Assembly (NCBI GenBank): GCA_020687605.1
Contig: JAJEQY010000004.1
Coordinates: 29,285-93,284, forward strand
DNA length: 64,000 nucleotides
Direction of reading: 5' to 3'
Origin: Intestinimonas aquisgranensis
GTDB lineage: Bacteria; Bacillota; Clostridia; Oscillospirales; Oscillospiraceae
Shown here: piece by piece, positions 25,975 through 34,041 of the stretch
How positions within the stretch are numbered: position 1 is the first letter of the stretch
Layout: each line of letters starts with the position of its first letter
Translations under genes and position numbers: made by a program
The notes under the pieces: generated by a model
Databases searched by the model: none
Seen by the model: only the letters and a program-made list of their open reading frames with translations
Told to the model about the DNA's origin: nothing

Positions 25975-27396
25975 TCAGGTTTGGCTGAGCTTGCGCTCGA
26001 AGCGGAACTTTTCCCGGGCCTCTGGCACGGGAACGGGGTAGTGGCCGGTGAAGCAGCCGTCACAGAAGGTGCAGCGGCAGCCGTTGGCCAGCTTGTGGAC
26101 GTTCTCCACGCTGAGGTAGCCCAGGGAGTCGGCACCGATGATGGACCCGATCTCCTCCACCGTATGGTTGCAGGCGATGAGGTGGTCACGGGAGTCGATG
26201 TCGGTGCCGAAATAGCAGGGGTGGAGGAAGGGGGGCGCGGAGATCCGCATGTGGACCTCGGTGGCGCCGGCCTCCCGCAGGTGACGCACGATCCGGGCGG
26301 AGGTGGTGCCCCGGACGATGGAGTCGTCCACGATGACCACCCGTTTGCCCCGGACCACGGAGGAGATGGGGTTGAGCTTGATGCGCACCTTGTCCTCACG
26401 GTTCTTTTGGCCTGGGGCGATGAAGGTGCGGGCGATATATTTGTTTTTGATGAAGCCGGTGCCGTAGGGGATACCCGACTGCCGGGCATAGCCAATGGCG
26501 GCGTCGATGCCGGAGTCAGGGACACCAATGACGATGTCGGCCTGGACGGGGTGTTCCAGGGCCAGGAAGGCACCGGCACGGAGTCGGGCCTCGTGGACAC
26601 CGGCGCCGTCGATGACCGAGTCGGGTCGGGCGAAGTAGATGAATTCAAAGACGCACAGGCTGCTCTTGGCCTTGCCGCAGTGGTCCTTGATGCTCCGGAG
26701 GCCGTCCTTGTCGGCCACCACGATCTCGCCGGGCTCCACGTCCCGGAGGAAGCAGGCGCCGATGGCGTCCAGGGCGCAGCTCTCGGAGGCGAAGACGTAC
26801 CCGCCGTCCAGAGTGCCGATGCACAGGGGGCGGAAGCCGTTGGGGTCCCGGGCGGCGATGAGCTTCCGGGGGGAGAGGAGCACCAGGGAGTAGGCGCCCT
26901 GGATGATGTCCATGGCGGCGGAGACAGCGGCCTCGATGGAGGGGGTCTTGAGCCGGGCGCCGGTGATGGTATAGGCGATGACCTCGGTGTCGCTGGTGGT
27001 GTGGAAGATGGCGCCGGAGAGCTCCAGCTTTTCCCGGAGCTCGGCGGCGTTGGTGAGGTTGCCGTTGTGGCACAGTGCCATGGTGCCCTTCACATGGTTG
27101 ATGACCATGGGCTGGGCGTTGGAGCGGCTCTTCCGGCCGGTGGTGGCGTAACGCACGTGGCCCACGGCCATGCTGCCGTTGCCCAGGTGCTCCAAAACTT
27201 CAGGGGTGAATACCTCGCTGACCAGTCCCACGTCCTTGTGGCTGGTGATGACGCCACCGTCATTGATGGCGATACCGGCGCTCTCCTGGCCCCGGTGCTG
27301 AAGGGCGTATAGGGCGTTGTAAACGCAGCCGGCGGCATGCTCCATGCCGTCTACGCACAGGCCGAAAACGCCGCATTCTTCGTGAAGGGTAGACAT
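25975..27396 (-). CDS. purF: Amidophosphoribosyltransferase
   Basis: PurF makes phosphoribosylamine from PRPP and glutamine, the committed step of purine synthesis. The 473-residue protein has a short propeptide (residues 1-7) before the N-terminal nucleophile Cys8 in EECGVFGLC, then the glutamine-site segments GHVRYATTG, HNGNL and TSSDTEV, and the PRPP loop VIVDDSIVRGTTSARI. A C-terminal CRCTFCDGC cluster could hold the iron-sulfur cluster known from Bacillus PurF. It is the catalytically complete one of two tandem copies. AAGGAAG precedes the ATG. Confidence 0.95.
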   Translation of the reverse strand: MSTLHEECGVFGLCVDGMEHAAGCVYNALYALQHRGQESAGIAINDGGVITSHKDVGLVSEVFTPEVLEHLGNGSMAVGHVRYATTGRKSRSNAQPMVINHVKGTMALCHNGNLTNAAELREKLELSGAIFHTTSDTEVIAYTITGARLKTPSIEAAVSAAMDIIQGAYSLVLLSPRKLIAARDPNGFRPLCIGTLDGGYVFASESCALDAIGACFLRDVEPGEIVVADKDGLRSIKDHCGKAKSSLCVFEFIYFARPDSVIDGAGVHEARLRAGAFLALEHPVQADIVIGVPDSGIDAAIGYARQSGIPYGTGFIKNKYIARTFIAPGQKNREDKVRIKLNPISSVVRGKRVVIVDDSIVRGTTSARIVRHLREAGATEVHMRISAPPFLHPCYFGTDIDSRDHLIACNHTVEEIGSIIGADSLGYLSVENVHKLANGCRCTFCDGCFTGHYPVPVPEAREKFRFERKLSQT

Positions 27397-27444
27397 ATCG
27401 GTACTTCCTTTTTCAATGGGATAGGACGTGGGTGCAGGTGCGTA

Positions 27445-28866
27445 TTACTCCTTTCCAGTCCAACAATAGGTGCAGATCTTGCTGCGGTCAAGGCCAATGG
27501 CCTCCAGCAGGCCGTCCAGGGACTGATAGCCCAGGGAGTCAAAGCCCATCTTCTCGCAAATGGCCTTGAGCATGCAGCCGCCCCGCTCGGTAGAGGCGTC
27601 GGCGTATTCCTCCAGGTGCTTCTGGCCTTCGTCACCCTCCAGCTCCTGGATGGTCTTGCGGGCCAGCAGCTCCATGTCGGAGTTGCTGCGGGAGAAGTTC
27701 AGGTACTTGCAGCCGTACATGATGGGGGGGCAGGCCGAGCGCATGTGGACCTCGGCGGCGCCCGACTCGTAGAGAAATTCCACGGTCTCACGGAGCTGGG
27801 TGCCTCGGACGATGGAGTCATCCACGAAGAGGAGCTTTTTGCCCTCAATGAGCTCGGGGACAGGGATCTGCTTCATTTTGGCCACCTGGTTGCGGACCTC
27901 CTGACTGGCAGGCATAAAGGAGCGGGGCCAGGTGGGGGTATATTTGACGAAGGGGCGTGCAAAGGGTTTGCCGCTGCGGTTGGCAAAGCCGATAGCGTGG
28001 GGGACACCGGAGTCGGGGACGCCGGCCACATAGTCTACCTTGGGGAGTTTGCCCTTCTGGACCTCGTCACGGGCCATGATCTCGCCGTTGCGGTAGCGCA
28101 TGACCTCCACGTTGACCCCCTCGTAGTTGGAGTTGGGGTAGCCGTAGTAGGTCCAGAGGAAGGCGCAGATGCGCATCTCCTCTCCGGCGGGGGAGAGGAC
28201 CTCCCAGCCGTCGGCGGTAATGCGGACGATTTCCTGGGGGCCCAGCTCGTAAGCGTCGGCGTAGTCCAGCTTGTGGTAGGCGAAGGACTCAAAGGAGACA
28301 CAGCAGCCCTTCTCACCCTGCCCTACCAGCACGGGCAGACGGCCCAGCTTGTCCCGGGCGGCGATGATGCCCTCCTTGTCCAGGATGAGAATGGTACAGG
28401 AGCCGTCGCTCTCCTCCTGAGCGTGGCGAATGCCGGAGACCAGGTCGTCGCACTGGTTGATGAGGGCGGCGGTGAGCTCAGTGGCGTTGACCTTGCCGGA
28501 ACTCATGGCCATGAACTGATGGCCGTGGTCGGAGAAGTACTTCTCCACCAGGGTATCGGCGTTGTTGATGATGCCAACGGTGGTGATGGCATAGAGGCCC
28601 AGGTGGGAGCGCACCAGCAGGGGCTGGGGGTCGGTATCGCTGATGCAGCCGATGCCGGCGTGGCCGTGAAACTCGTGGAGGTCCTTTTCGAACTTGGTGC
28701 GGAAGGGGGTGTTCTCGATGTTGTGGATCTGCCGCTGGAAACCGTCGGTCTCATCGTAGACCGCCATACCGCCCCGCTTGGTGCCAAGGTGGGAGTGGTA
28801 GTCGGTGCCGAAGAAGAGGTCCAGCACGCAGTCCTGCCGGGAGACGGCGCCGAAGAAGCCGCCCAT
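27445..28866 (-). CDS. PurF paralogue lacking the glutaminase nucleophile
   Basis: This 473-residue protein has the full PurF layout, and its phosphoribosyltransferase half keeps the PRPP loop KLLFVDDSIVRGTQL and PDSGVPHAIGFANRSG. The N-terminus reads MGGFFGAVS where active PurF has Cys-Gly at the start. By eye, the Arg of GHVRYAT and the Asp of SSDTE are also replaced (GIGCISD and VNATEL). The glutaminase half is therefore probably inactive; Cys13 is in the wrong place. It may work with free ammonia, regulate PurF, or have another substrate. A C-terminal CTYC could bind a metal. The ATG lies two bases after the purC stop. Confidence 0.88.
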   Translation of the reverse strand: MGGFFGAVSRQDCVLDLFFGTDYHSHLGTKRGGMAVYDETDGFQRQIHNIENTPFRTKFEKDLHEFHGHAGIGCISDTDPQPLLVRSHLGLYAITTVGIINNADTLVEKYFSDHGHQFMAMSSGKVNATELTAALINQCDDLVSGIRHAQEESDGSCTILILDKEGIIAARDKLGRLPVLVGQGEKGCCVSFESFAYHKLDYADAYELGPQEIVRITADGWEVLSPAGEEMRICAFLWTYYGYPNSNYEGVNVEVMRYRNGEIMARDEVQKGKLPKVDYVAGVPDSGVPHAIGFANRSGKPFARPFVKYTPTWPRSFMPASQEVRNQVAKMKQIPVPELIEGKKLLFVDDSIVRGTQLRETVEFLYESGAAEVHMRSACPPIMYGCKYLNFSRSNSDMELLARKTIQELEGDEGQKHLEEYADASTERGGCMLKAICEKMGFDSLGYQSLDGLLEAIGLDRSKICTYCWTGKE

Positions 28867-28868
28867 CC

Positions 28869-29588
28869 TCAGTTATCCCCCATCAGGCGGCGCATGACCT
28901 CCTCGTAGGCCTCCTCAGCGCCGCCCAGATCCCGGCGGAAGCGGTCCTTGTCCAGCTTCTCGTGGGTCTTCTCGTCCCAGAGACGGCAGGTGTCGGGGCT
29001 GATCTCGTCGGCCAGGACGATGGTGCCGCCGCTGGTCTTGCCGAACTCCAGCTTGAAGTCCACCAGGTCGATGCCGATCTCCTTCATGAAGCCCTTGAGG
29101 AGGTCGTTGACCATCATGGTGTACTTGCGGATGAGGGCGATCTCCTCCTTGGTGGCCAGCTTGAGGGCCAGAGCGTGGGAGGTGTTGAGCAGGGGGTCGC
29201 CCAGGTCGTCGTTCTTGTAGGAGAACTCGAAGGTGGGCTCGTCGAACACGATGCCCTCCTCCACGCCGTAGCGCTTGGCGAAGGAGCCGGCAGAGATGTT
29301 GCGGACGATGACCTCCAGGGGGACGATGGACACCTTCTTGACGGCGGTCTCACGGTCACTGAGCTCCTCCACATAGTGGGTGGGCACGCCCTTCTCCTCC
29401 AGGCGGCGCATGAGGTTGTTGGTCATGCGGTTGTTGATGGCGCCCTTGCCGGTGATGGTGCCCTTCTTCAGGCCGTTGAAGGCGGTGGCGTCATCCTTGT
29501 AGGAAACGATGACCACCTCGGGGTCGTCGGTGGCGTAAACCTTCTTGGCCTTGCCCTCGTAGAGCTGCTCTTTCTTCTCGTAAGCCAT
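28869..29588 (-). CDS. purC: SAICAR synthase
   Basis: PurC joins aspartate to CAIR with ATP. The 239-residue protein has the usual length and motifs: QLYEGKAKKVY, DDATAFNG, the VRNISAGSFAKRYG stretch, DFKLEFGK and DEISPDTCRLWD with Mg2+ and substrate ligands. I start at the ATG at 29588, which has AAGGAG eight bases upstream; 17 upstream codons are open but lack a site. A 47-base gap separates it from purE. Confidence 0.97.
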   Translation of the reverse strand: MAYEKKEQLYEGKAKKVYATDDPEVVIVSYKDDATAFNGLKKGTITGKGAINNRMTNNLMRRLEEKGVPTHYVEELSDRETAVKKVSIVPLEVIVRNISAGSFAKRYGVEEGIVFDEPTFEFSYKNDDLGDPLLNTSHALALKLATKEEIALIRKYTMMVNDLLKGFMKEIGIDLVDFKLEFGKTSGGTIVLADEISPDTCRLWDEKTHEKLDKDRFRRDLGGAEEAYEEVMRRLMGDN

Positions 29589-29635
29589 TTCTCTCTTGCT
29601 CCTTTTATTTATATTTTTAGAATCAGATCTCGAGT

Positions 29636-30127
29636 TCACAGTTTCTCGCCGATGTGCCGATCCTTCTCAGCTACCTCGTCGGCCATTTTGGCTTTGAAAT
29701 CGGCCAGCTTCCCGGATAGGTCCTCGTCAGAGAGGGCCAGCATCTGGGCGGCCAGAATGGCGGCGTTGTCGGCGCCATCCACAGCCACGCAGGCCACGGG
29801 GATGCCCTTGGGCATCTGAACCATGGAGAGAAGGGAATCCAGACCACCCATCATGGAGGTCTTGATGGGTACACCGATGACGGGGAGCGTGGTGTAGGCG
29901 GCCAACACGCCGGCCAGATGGGCGGCCTTGCCGGCGGCGGCGATGATGACGCCAAAGCCGTTTTCCCTGGCGCCGGAGGCGAACTGCTCGGCGGCGGCGG
30001 GGGTGCGGTGGGCGGAGATGACCCGGACTTCGGCGGGAATACCGAAGGACTGGAGACGGGCAATGCAGGGCTTCATGGTCTCCAGATCGCTGTCGGAACC
30101 CATGACCACGGCGACTTTCTTACTCAT
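29636..30127 (-). CDS. purE: N5-carboxyaminoimidazole ribonucleotide mutase
   Basis: PurE (class I) rearranges N5-CAIR to CAIR. The 163-residue protein shows VVMGSDSDLETM, the VISAHRTP motif with the catalytic His, IIAAAGKAAHLAG, and SMMGGLDSLLSMVQMPKGIPV. No purK is in this window, although class I PurE normally needs PurK. It is the first structural gene of the purine operon, after an AGGAGG site and downstream of a leader peptide and terminator. Confidence 0.97.
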   Translation of the reverse strand: MSKKVAVVMGSDSDLETMKPCIARLQSFGIPAEVRVISAHRTPAAAEQFASGARENGFGVIIAAAGKAAHLAGVLAAYTTLPVIGVPIKTSMMGGLDSLLSMVQMPKGIPVACVAVDGADNAAILAAQMLALSDEDLSGKLADFKAKMADEVAEKDRHIGEKL

Positions 30128-30162
30128 GTGGGACCTCCTGTGATTGAAAATTTTTTAGATAA

Positions 30163-30204
30163 ACAAAAAAAGAATCAGGCCATCCGGTATGCGGATGGCC
30201 TGAT
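30163..30204 (-). terminator. Intrinsic terminator in the purine operon leader
   Basis: A perfect 13-bp stem (30174-30186 and 30192-30204) with a 5-base loop is followed on the reverse strand by TTC and a T7 run. It lies between the leader-peptide stop and purE, so it must be read through for operon expression. Confidence 0.88.
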
Positions 30205-30208
30205 GGGC

Positions 30209-30274
30209 TTATGATCTTGAAGAGGACGCATTGCGGCCATGGAAGGGGACCCACATGCCGATGGAACCCGCCAT
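30209..30274 (-). CDS. Putative leader peptide of the purine operon
   Basis: A 21-codon frame reads MAGSIGMWVPFHGRNASSSRS. It is preceded by a strong GGAGGTG ribosome site six bases upstream and by a good promoter. Its TAA stop lies four bases before the 5' arm of the terminator, so a ribosome at the stop codon would cover that arm and prevent hairpin formation. ATGGCC inside the frame (30235-30240) can also pair with GGCCAT of the terminator arm. I know no described leader of this sequence; expression of the peptide is an inference. Confidence 0.6.
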   Translation of the reverse strand: MAGSIGMWVPFHGRNASSSRS

Positions 30275-30306
30275 TTCCGCACCTCCGTCCAAACGATTGT
30301 AATTAA

Positions 30307-30335
30307 AATATATCTAAAATCGACGGTGATTGCAA
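30307..30335 (-). promoter_or_regulatory. Promoter of the purine operon
   Basis: On the reverse strand, TTGCAA (30330-30335), a 17-base spacer and TATATT (30307-30312). The expected leader is about 170 bases. I see no guanine riboswitch core and no PurR box. Confidence 0.75.
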
Positions 30336-30428
30336 GGGCACGGGGCGAATTTCGTATGCTTACACAACGTGGCGTAAAAAAGAGGGAAGGAAATCGTAAA
30401 AAACGTTTTGGCGTACGGTGTCCGTGCC

Positions 30429-31505
30429 TCACAGACCGATGGCGCCCAGGATGCGCTGGACGGTTTGGGCACGTCGAGACCAGGCGGCAGCGGCGCCGTA
30501 GTCCCGGCGGCGGGGGGCGACCCAGGTTGGGTCCTCCGCCAGTGCCCGCTCACATAGCCGGCAGTAGTCAGCCGGGGAATGAGCACCGTAAATGACGTCG
30601 GGGAACTCCTCTACCTGGTCGGGGGCCAGGAGGGTGACAATGGGCTTTCCGGTAGAGAGGTACTCGTAGATCCGCCGGGGGAGCACGTCGCTGAAATCCT
30701 GTTCCCGGCGGCGCAGGTTCAGGCACACGTCGAAGCGGGAGACATAGTCGGGGACTTCCACCGCGGGTTTCCGGCCCAGGAAACGGATGTTTTCCAGACG
30801 CTCCAGCCGGGAGAGGCGGGGGTGGTCTCCCACCTTGCCCACCAGGACGAAGGTCCACTCAGGGTGCTCCAGGGCGGCATATTCCACAGGGGAGAGGTCC
30901 AATCCGGCGTCGATCCGGCCCACCCAGCCCATCACCGGCCCACGGATGTCCCGGAGTGCGGGGGGCACCTCCAGGCTGGGGCGGGAGAACATGGGGTAGT
31001 TGACGCCGTTGGGGATGAGGGCGATGTTGGCGTTGCAGGGGGAGAGCCGGTCCAGCAGACCGGGGGAGGCGGCGAAGACCACGTCGGCGGCGGCGGTCAG
31101 ATCTCCCTCCCACTGGGGGGGCAGGTCGGACCAGTCGGTGTCGCAGTCGTAGACCAGCCCCCGGTGGTTCAGATGGTCCAGCAGGTAGACGTGCTGGGGC
31201 TGGGTGGTCCACAGGACCACGTCCCGAAAATTGTGGCGGAGGGCGGTCCGGCGGATAAAGGCGGCCAGCCGCTTTCCGGCGTGGCGCAGCAGAAGCTCGG
31301 CGTTCTCCGGCAGAGGCCGCACCGGCGGCAGGGCGTACACAGTGACGTTGGGGCGCACCTGGCGGCCCGGGTCCTTGTGGCTGTGGCCCGGGCGGCTGGG
31401 CTGGAAAAACAGGACTTCCCCATCCCGCAGCCGGGCGGCGAGCTGCTGGGTCCGGGACGGCGTGGTCCGCCAGGGGGTGTAAGAGACGATGATATATTGC
31501 TTCAA
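30429..31505 (-). CDS. Family 4-like glycosyltransferase (TuaH-like)
   Basis: The protein has about 358 residues in two Rossmann-like halves. The N-terminal half contains VLFFQPSRPGH and LVYDCDTDWSDLP; the C-terminal half has GPVMGWVGRIDAGLD, FLGRKP and RRIYEYLSTGKPIV, the latter with the acidic donor-binding motif of GT-B enzymes. The pattern resembles teichuronic acid glycosyltransferase TuaH. The TTG at 31505 is preferred because GAGGTGA lies seven bases upstream; the GTG three codons earlier overlaps that site. It follows the CsaB fusion on the same strand, so both probably build one wall polysaccharide. Confidence 0.82.
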   Translation of the reverse strand: MKQYIIVSYTPWRTTPSRTQQLAARLRDGEVLFFQPSRPGHSHKDPGRQVRPNVTVYALPPVRPLPENAELLLRHAGKRLAAFIRRTALRHNFRDVVLWTTQPQHVYLLDHLNHRGLVYDCDTDWSDLPPQWEGDLTAAADVVFAASPGLLDRLSPCNANIALIPNGVNYPMFSRPSLEVPPALRDIRGPVMGWVGRIDAGLDLSPVEYAALEHPEWTFVLVGKVGDHPRLSRLERLENIRFLGRKPAVEVPDYVSRFDVCLNLRRREQDFSDVLPRRIYEYLSTGKPIVTLLAPDQVEEFPDVIYGAHSPADYCRLCERALAEDPTWVAPRRRDYGAAAAWSRRAQTVQRILGAIGL

Positions 31506-31535
31506 GGGGGTCACCTCATGAGAAGGGGGTAGGGT

Positions 31536-33767
31536 TTACCGGCCCAGGAGCTTTGCGGCAGCCTCACTGTTGCGCTGCTCTACCTGGCGGAGCCGGTCCA
31601 CACCACCGGAGAGAAATTCGGTGTCCCCGATGCGTCCCACGGCGGCGTCGATGTGGGCGCACAGCCCCTCGTAGCTCACATCCTTCAGATCGGTGAAGAG
31701 GTCCTGACCGATGTAGCGCAGGAAGGAACTGATCTTCTGGTCGTAGACCACGCCCACCAGGGGGACGCCCTGCCCGGCGGAGAAGACCAGGGCGTGAAGA
31801 CGCATGGAGACCACTACCTGCATCCGGGCAAAGAGGCCGATGGTGTGATCGGAGGCGCCGGTGTCGGTAAAGATATAGTGGTGGGCCTTCATATAGGCGG
31901 CGGCCCGTTTGCAGGCGGCCACGTCCAACCGTTTTTCGATGGGGATGAAGATGGGGGTGAGTCCGTACTTCTCCCAGGCGTAATCGGCGGCCTGGCCGAA
32001 GATCTTTGCCTTTTCCTCGTCATAGCCGGGCCAGGGCCGCAGAGTGAAGCCGATATACCGGCCGTGGGGGTCCAGGCCGCGACTCTCCAGCATGCCGTCT
32101 ACCACCTCCGGCTCAGCGGCGGGGAGGATGACGGTGGGGTCGGAGGAGAGGACGATCTCGGGGTTGTGGATGCCCATGTCCTCCAGCTCGGTGAGGGAGT
32201 GGGTGTCCCGGAGGGTGATCATGTCCACGTTGCTCTGGAGGACCCTGGCGCACAGCTTCCGGTTGGAGGGGTACTGGATGGGGCCGATGCCGCAGCCGTA
32301 CATGAGGACCTTGTTCCCCAACTTCTTGCCGGCGGAGATGGTAAAGAGATAGAACCACAGGGACCGGCGGGAGGTGACGTCCTGCATGAGGGAGCCGCCG
32401 CCGTTGATATAGAGCCGGGTCTTGCGCATCCGGGCCAAAAACTTGGGGAAGGCGAAGGTGTAGATGGCGTTGACCCGGTAGGTGAGCCGGGTCTCTTCCG
32501 GGCGGCGGGAGAGGACCCACACGGGGAGGTCGGGATCGATCTGCCGCAGTTCCCGGACAATGGCCTCCAGAATGGCATCGTCGCCGGCGTTGCCACGTCC
32601 GTAGGCGCCGCAGACCAGGGCGCCGTCCCGGCGGCCGATGGTGCGGGAGCGCTCCTGGCGCCGGAGGATGGTGCGGTAGATATTCAGCTGGCGTTCAATG
32701 GTGGACTCCAGAGAGTACTCCTCCACGCCCTTTTGACGCAGCCGCTCTCCCAGGTGCTTCCGCTGGACCGGGTCCTGGGCCAGGGTAATAAGATGGTGGG
32801 CCAGGCCTTCGGCGTCGCCGGGTTCAAAGAGGAGACCGTTGACACCATGGTCGATGAGGTAGGGGACGCCGCCTACCCGGGAGCTGACCGTGGGCAGGGA
32901 GGCCCGGGCGCCCTCGGTGAGGGCGTAGGGGAAGGTCTCTGAGAGAGAGGTGAGGGTATTGATGTCGATGGACTGGTAGAAGGTGTTGGTGTCGCTGATC
33001 CAGCCGGCGAAGCACACGGTGTCGGCCACCCCCAGCTCCCGGGCCAGATTCTCCAGCATGGCGCGCTCCTCGCCGTCGCCGGCGATGAGGAGGCGCAGCT
33101 GGGGGCAGGTCTGGTGGGCTTTGGCAAAGCCCTTGATGAGGGTGGAGATGTCCTTTACCGGGTTGAGCCGGGCGGCGATGCCCACCACCACCGAATCCTC
33201 GTCGGCCTTCAGGCCCACCGAGCGGAAATATTCTGCCCGGGACATGGCGGGAGGCGGCAGGGTGAAGTCGATGCCGTTGTAGATAGGGAAGAGCTTGTCC
33301 GGGTCAAAGCCGCGGGAGATGAGCAGATCCACCATGGCGTCGGATACGCCAATGCGGTAGTCCAGCGTTCGCAGGGCGATGGTGTTGATGGTACCGTAGG
33401 TGAGGCGGGAGAAAGGCCGACCCAGATAGTCCAGCCGGTAGTCGGAGTGGACGGTAGTGACCACCGGCACACCGGTGGAGCGACGGAGAAGAGCCCCCAT
33501 CATGTTGCCCCGGGCGCCGTGGCAGTGGAGAAGGTCGCAGCCCTCTTCACGGATCTTTCGTTTGAGGATGGCCAGGGTCTTGAGGACGTTCCGGCTGGGG
33601 TAGACCTCGGTGCGGATGCCCAACTCCCGGGCCTCCTGGGCAAAGGGCCCCTCCATAAAGCACACCATGGTCACGTCGATGCTCTTGGAGAGGTTCTGAA
33701 GCAGGGAGAGAACGTGGGTCTTTGCCCCGCCGCTGTCGCCGCCGCTGATGAGATGGATGACTTTCAT
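31536..33767 (-). CDS. Glycosyltransferase fused to CsaB-type polysaccharide pyruvyl transferase
   Basis: The 743-residue protein has two enzyme domains. Residues 1-370 are a GT-B family 4 glycosyltransferase, with GGDSGGAKTHVLSLL, IYNGIDF, GIAARLNPVKDI and the SLSETFPYALTEGARAS donor site. Residues 380-743 match CsaB, beginning VCGAYGRGNAGDDAIL, with GGGSLMQD, YGCGIGPI and SMRLHALVFSAG, and ending in a Gln/Glu-rich helix. CsaB adds ketal pyruvate to secondary wall polymers, which then bind SLH-domain proteins. The usual CsaB is about 370 residues, so this is a real fusion; I see no stop or frameshift at the join. GGAGG precedes the ATG. Confidence 0.87.
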   Translation of the reverse strand: MKVIHLISGGDSGGAKTHVLSLLQNLSKSIDVTMVCFMEGPFAQEARELGIRTEVYPSRNVLKTLAILKRKIREEGCDLLHCHGARGNMMGALLRRSTGVPVVTTVHSDYRLDYLGRPFSRLTYGTINTIALRTLDYRIGVSDAMVDLLISRGFDPDKLFPIYNGIDFTLPPPAMSRAEYFRSVGLKADEDSVVVGIAARLNPVKDISTLIKGFAKAHQTCPQLRLLIAGDGEERAMLENLARELGVADTVCFAGWISDTNTFYQSIDINTLTSLSETFPYALTEGARASLPTVSSRVGGVPYLIDHGVNGLLFEPGDAEGLAHHLITLAQDPVQRKHLGERLRQKGVEEYSLESTIERQLNIYRTILRRQERSRTIGRRDGALVCGAYGRGNAGDDAILEAIVRELRQIDPDLPVWVLSRRPEETRLTYRVNAIYTFAFPKFLARMRKTRLYINGGGSLMQDVTSRRSLWFYLFTISAGKKLGNKVLMYGCGIGPIQYPSNRKLCARVLQSNVDMITLRDTHSLTELEDMGIHNPEIVLSSDPTVILPAAEPEVVDGMLESRGLDPHGRYIGFTLRPWPGYDEEKAKIFGQAADYAWEKYGLTPIFIPIEKRLDVAACKRAAAYMKAHHYIFTDTGASDHTIGLFARMQVVVSMRLHALVFSAGQGVPLVGVVYDQKISSFLRYIGQDLFTDLKDVSYEGLCAHIDAAVGRIGDTEFLSGGVDRLRQVEQRNSEAAAKLLGR

Positions 33768-33779
33768 AACTGCCTCCAA

Positions 33780-33935
33780 TGTCATACCTTCAGTGTGCAA
33801 AGGGCAACACGCCTGCCAGTGGCCCAAAATGGCGCTGACTGCGTTCTCGTCCTTGGTGGGCGGTAGCCCACCGTCGTCCTGCGGCCTTGCCAGCACCCAT
33901 TTGTGCTCACTGAGGGTAAGGGTTTCTTAAATTTT
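33780..33935. repeat. Structured intergenic element, possible dispersed repeat
   Basis: This block between divergent genes has partly complementary ends (CCTTCAGTG near 33787 and CACTGAGGG near 33909) and an internal perfect hairpin GGTGGGC/GCCCACC near 33864-33881. TGCCAG is repeated. I see no convincing gene. It could be a structured 5' leader of the CsaB fusion gene or an interspersed genomic repeat. Only one copy is in this window. Confidence 0.4.
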
Positions 33936-33945
33936 AAATCTACCC

Positions 33946-33974
33946 TTGTATCTTCACGGAAAATATTATACAAT
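33946..33974 (+). promoter_or_regulatory. Promoter of the DUF4330 gene
   Basis: TTGTAT (33946-33951), a 17-base spacer and TACAAT (33969-33974), about 68 bases before the start codon. Confidence 0.68.
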
Positions 33975-34041
33975 GCTTGGGTAGTCCGGTCAACGGAAAT
34001 GCCGGGCATCCGCCGAGAAATGAGATATACGGAGGCATGAC

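Noticed and set aside
25204..27312. A 702-codon forward frame opposite purM and purF
   Set aside because: Antisense shadow of recognised purine genes, with no family resemblance or ribosome site.
30128..30306. Guanine or other purine riboswitch before purE
   Set aside because: The conserved core of the purine riboswitch is absent; a leader peptide and terminator explain the structure better.
33768..33896. N-terminal extension of the CsaB fusion protein into the structured block
   Set aside because: The GGAGG site and the normal glycosyltransferase N-terminus both point to ATG 33767; the extension is non-homologous.
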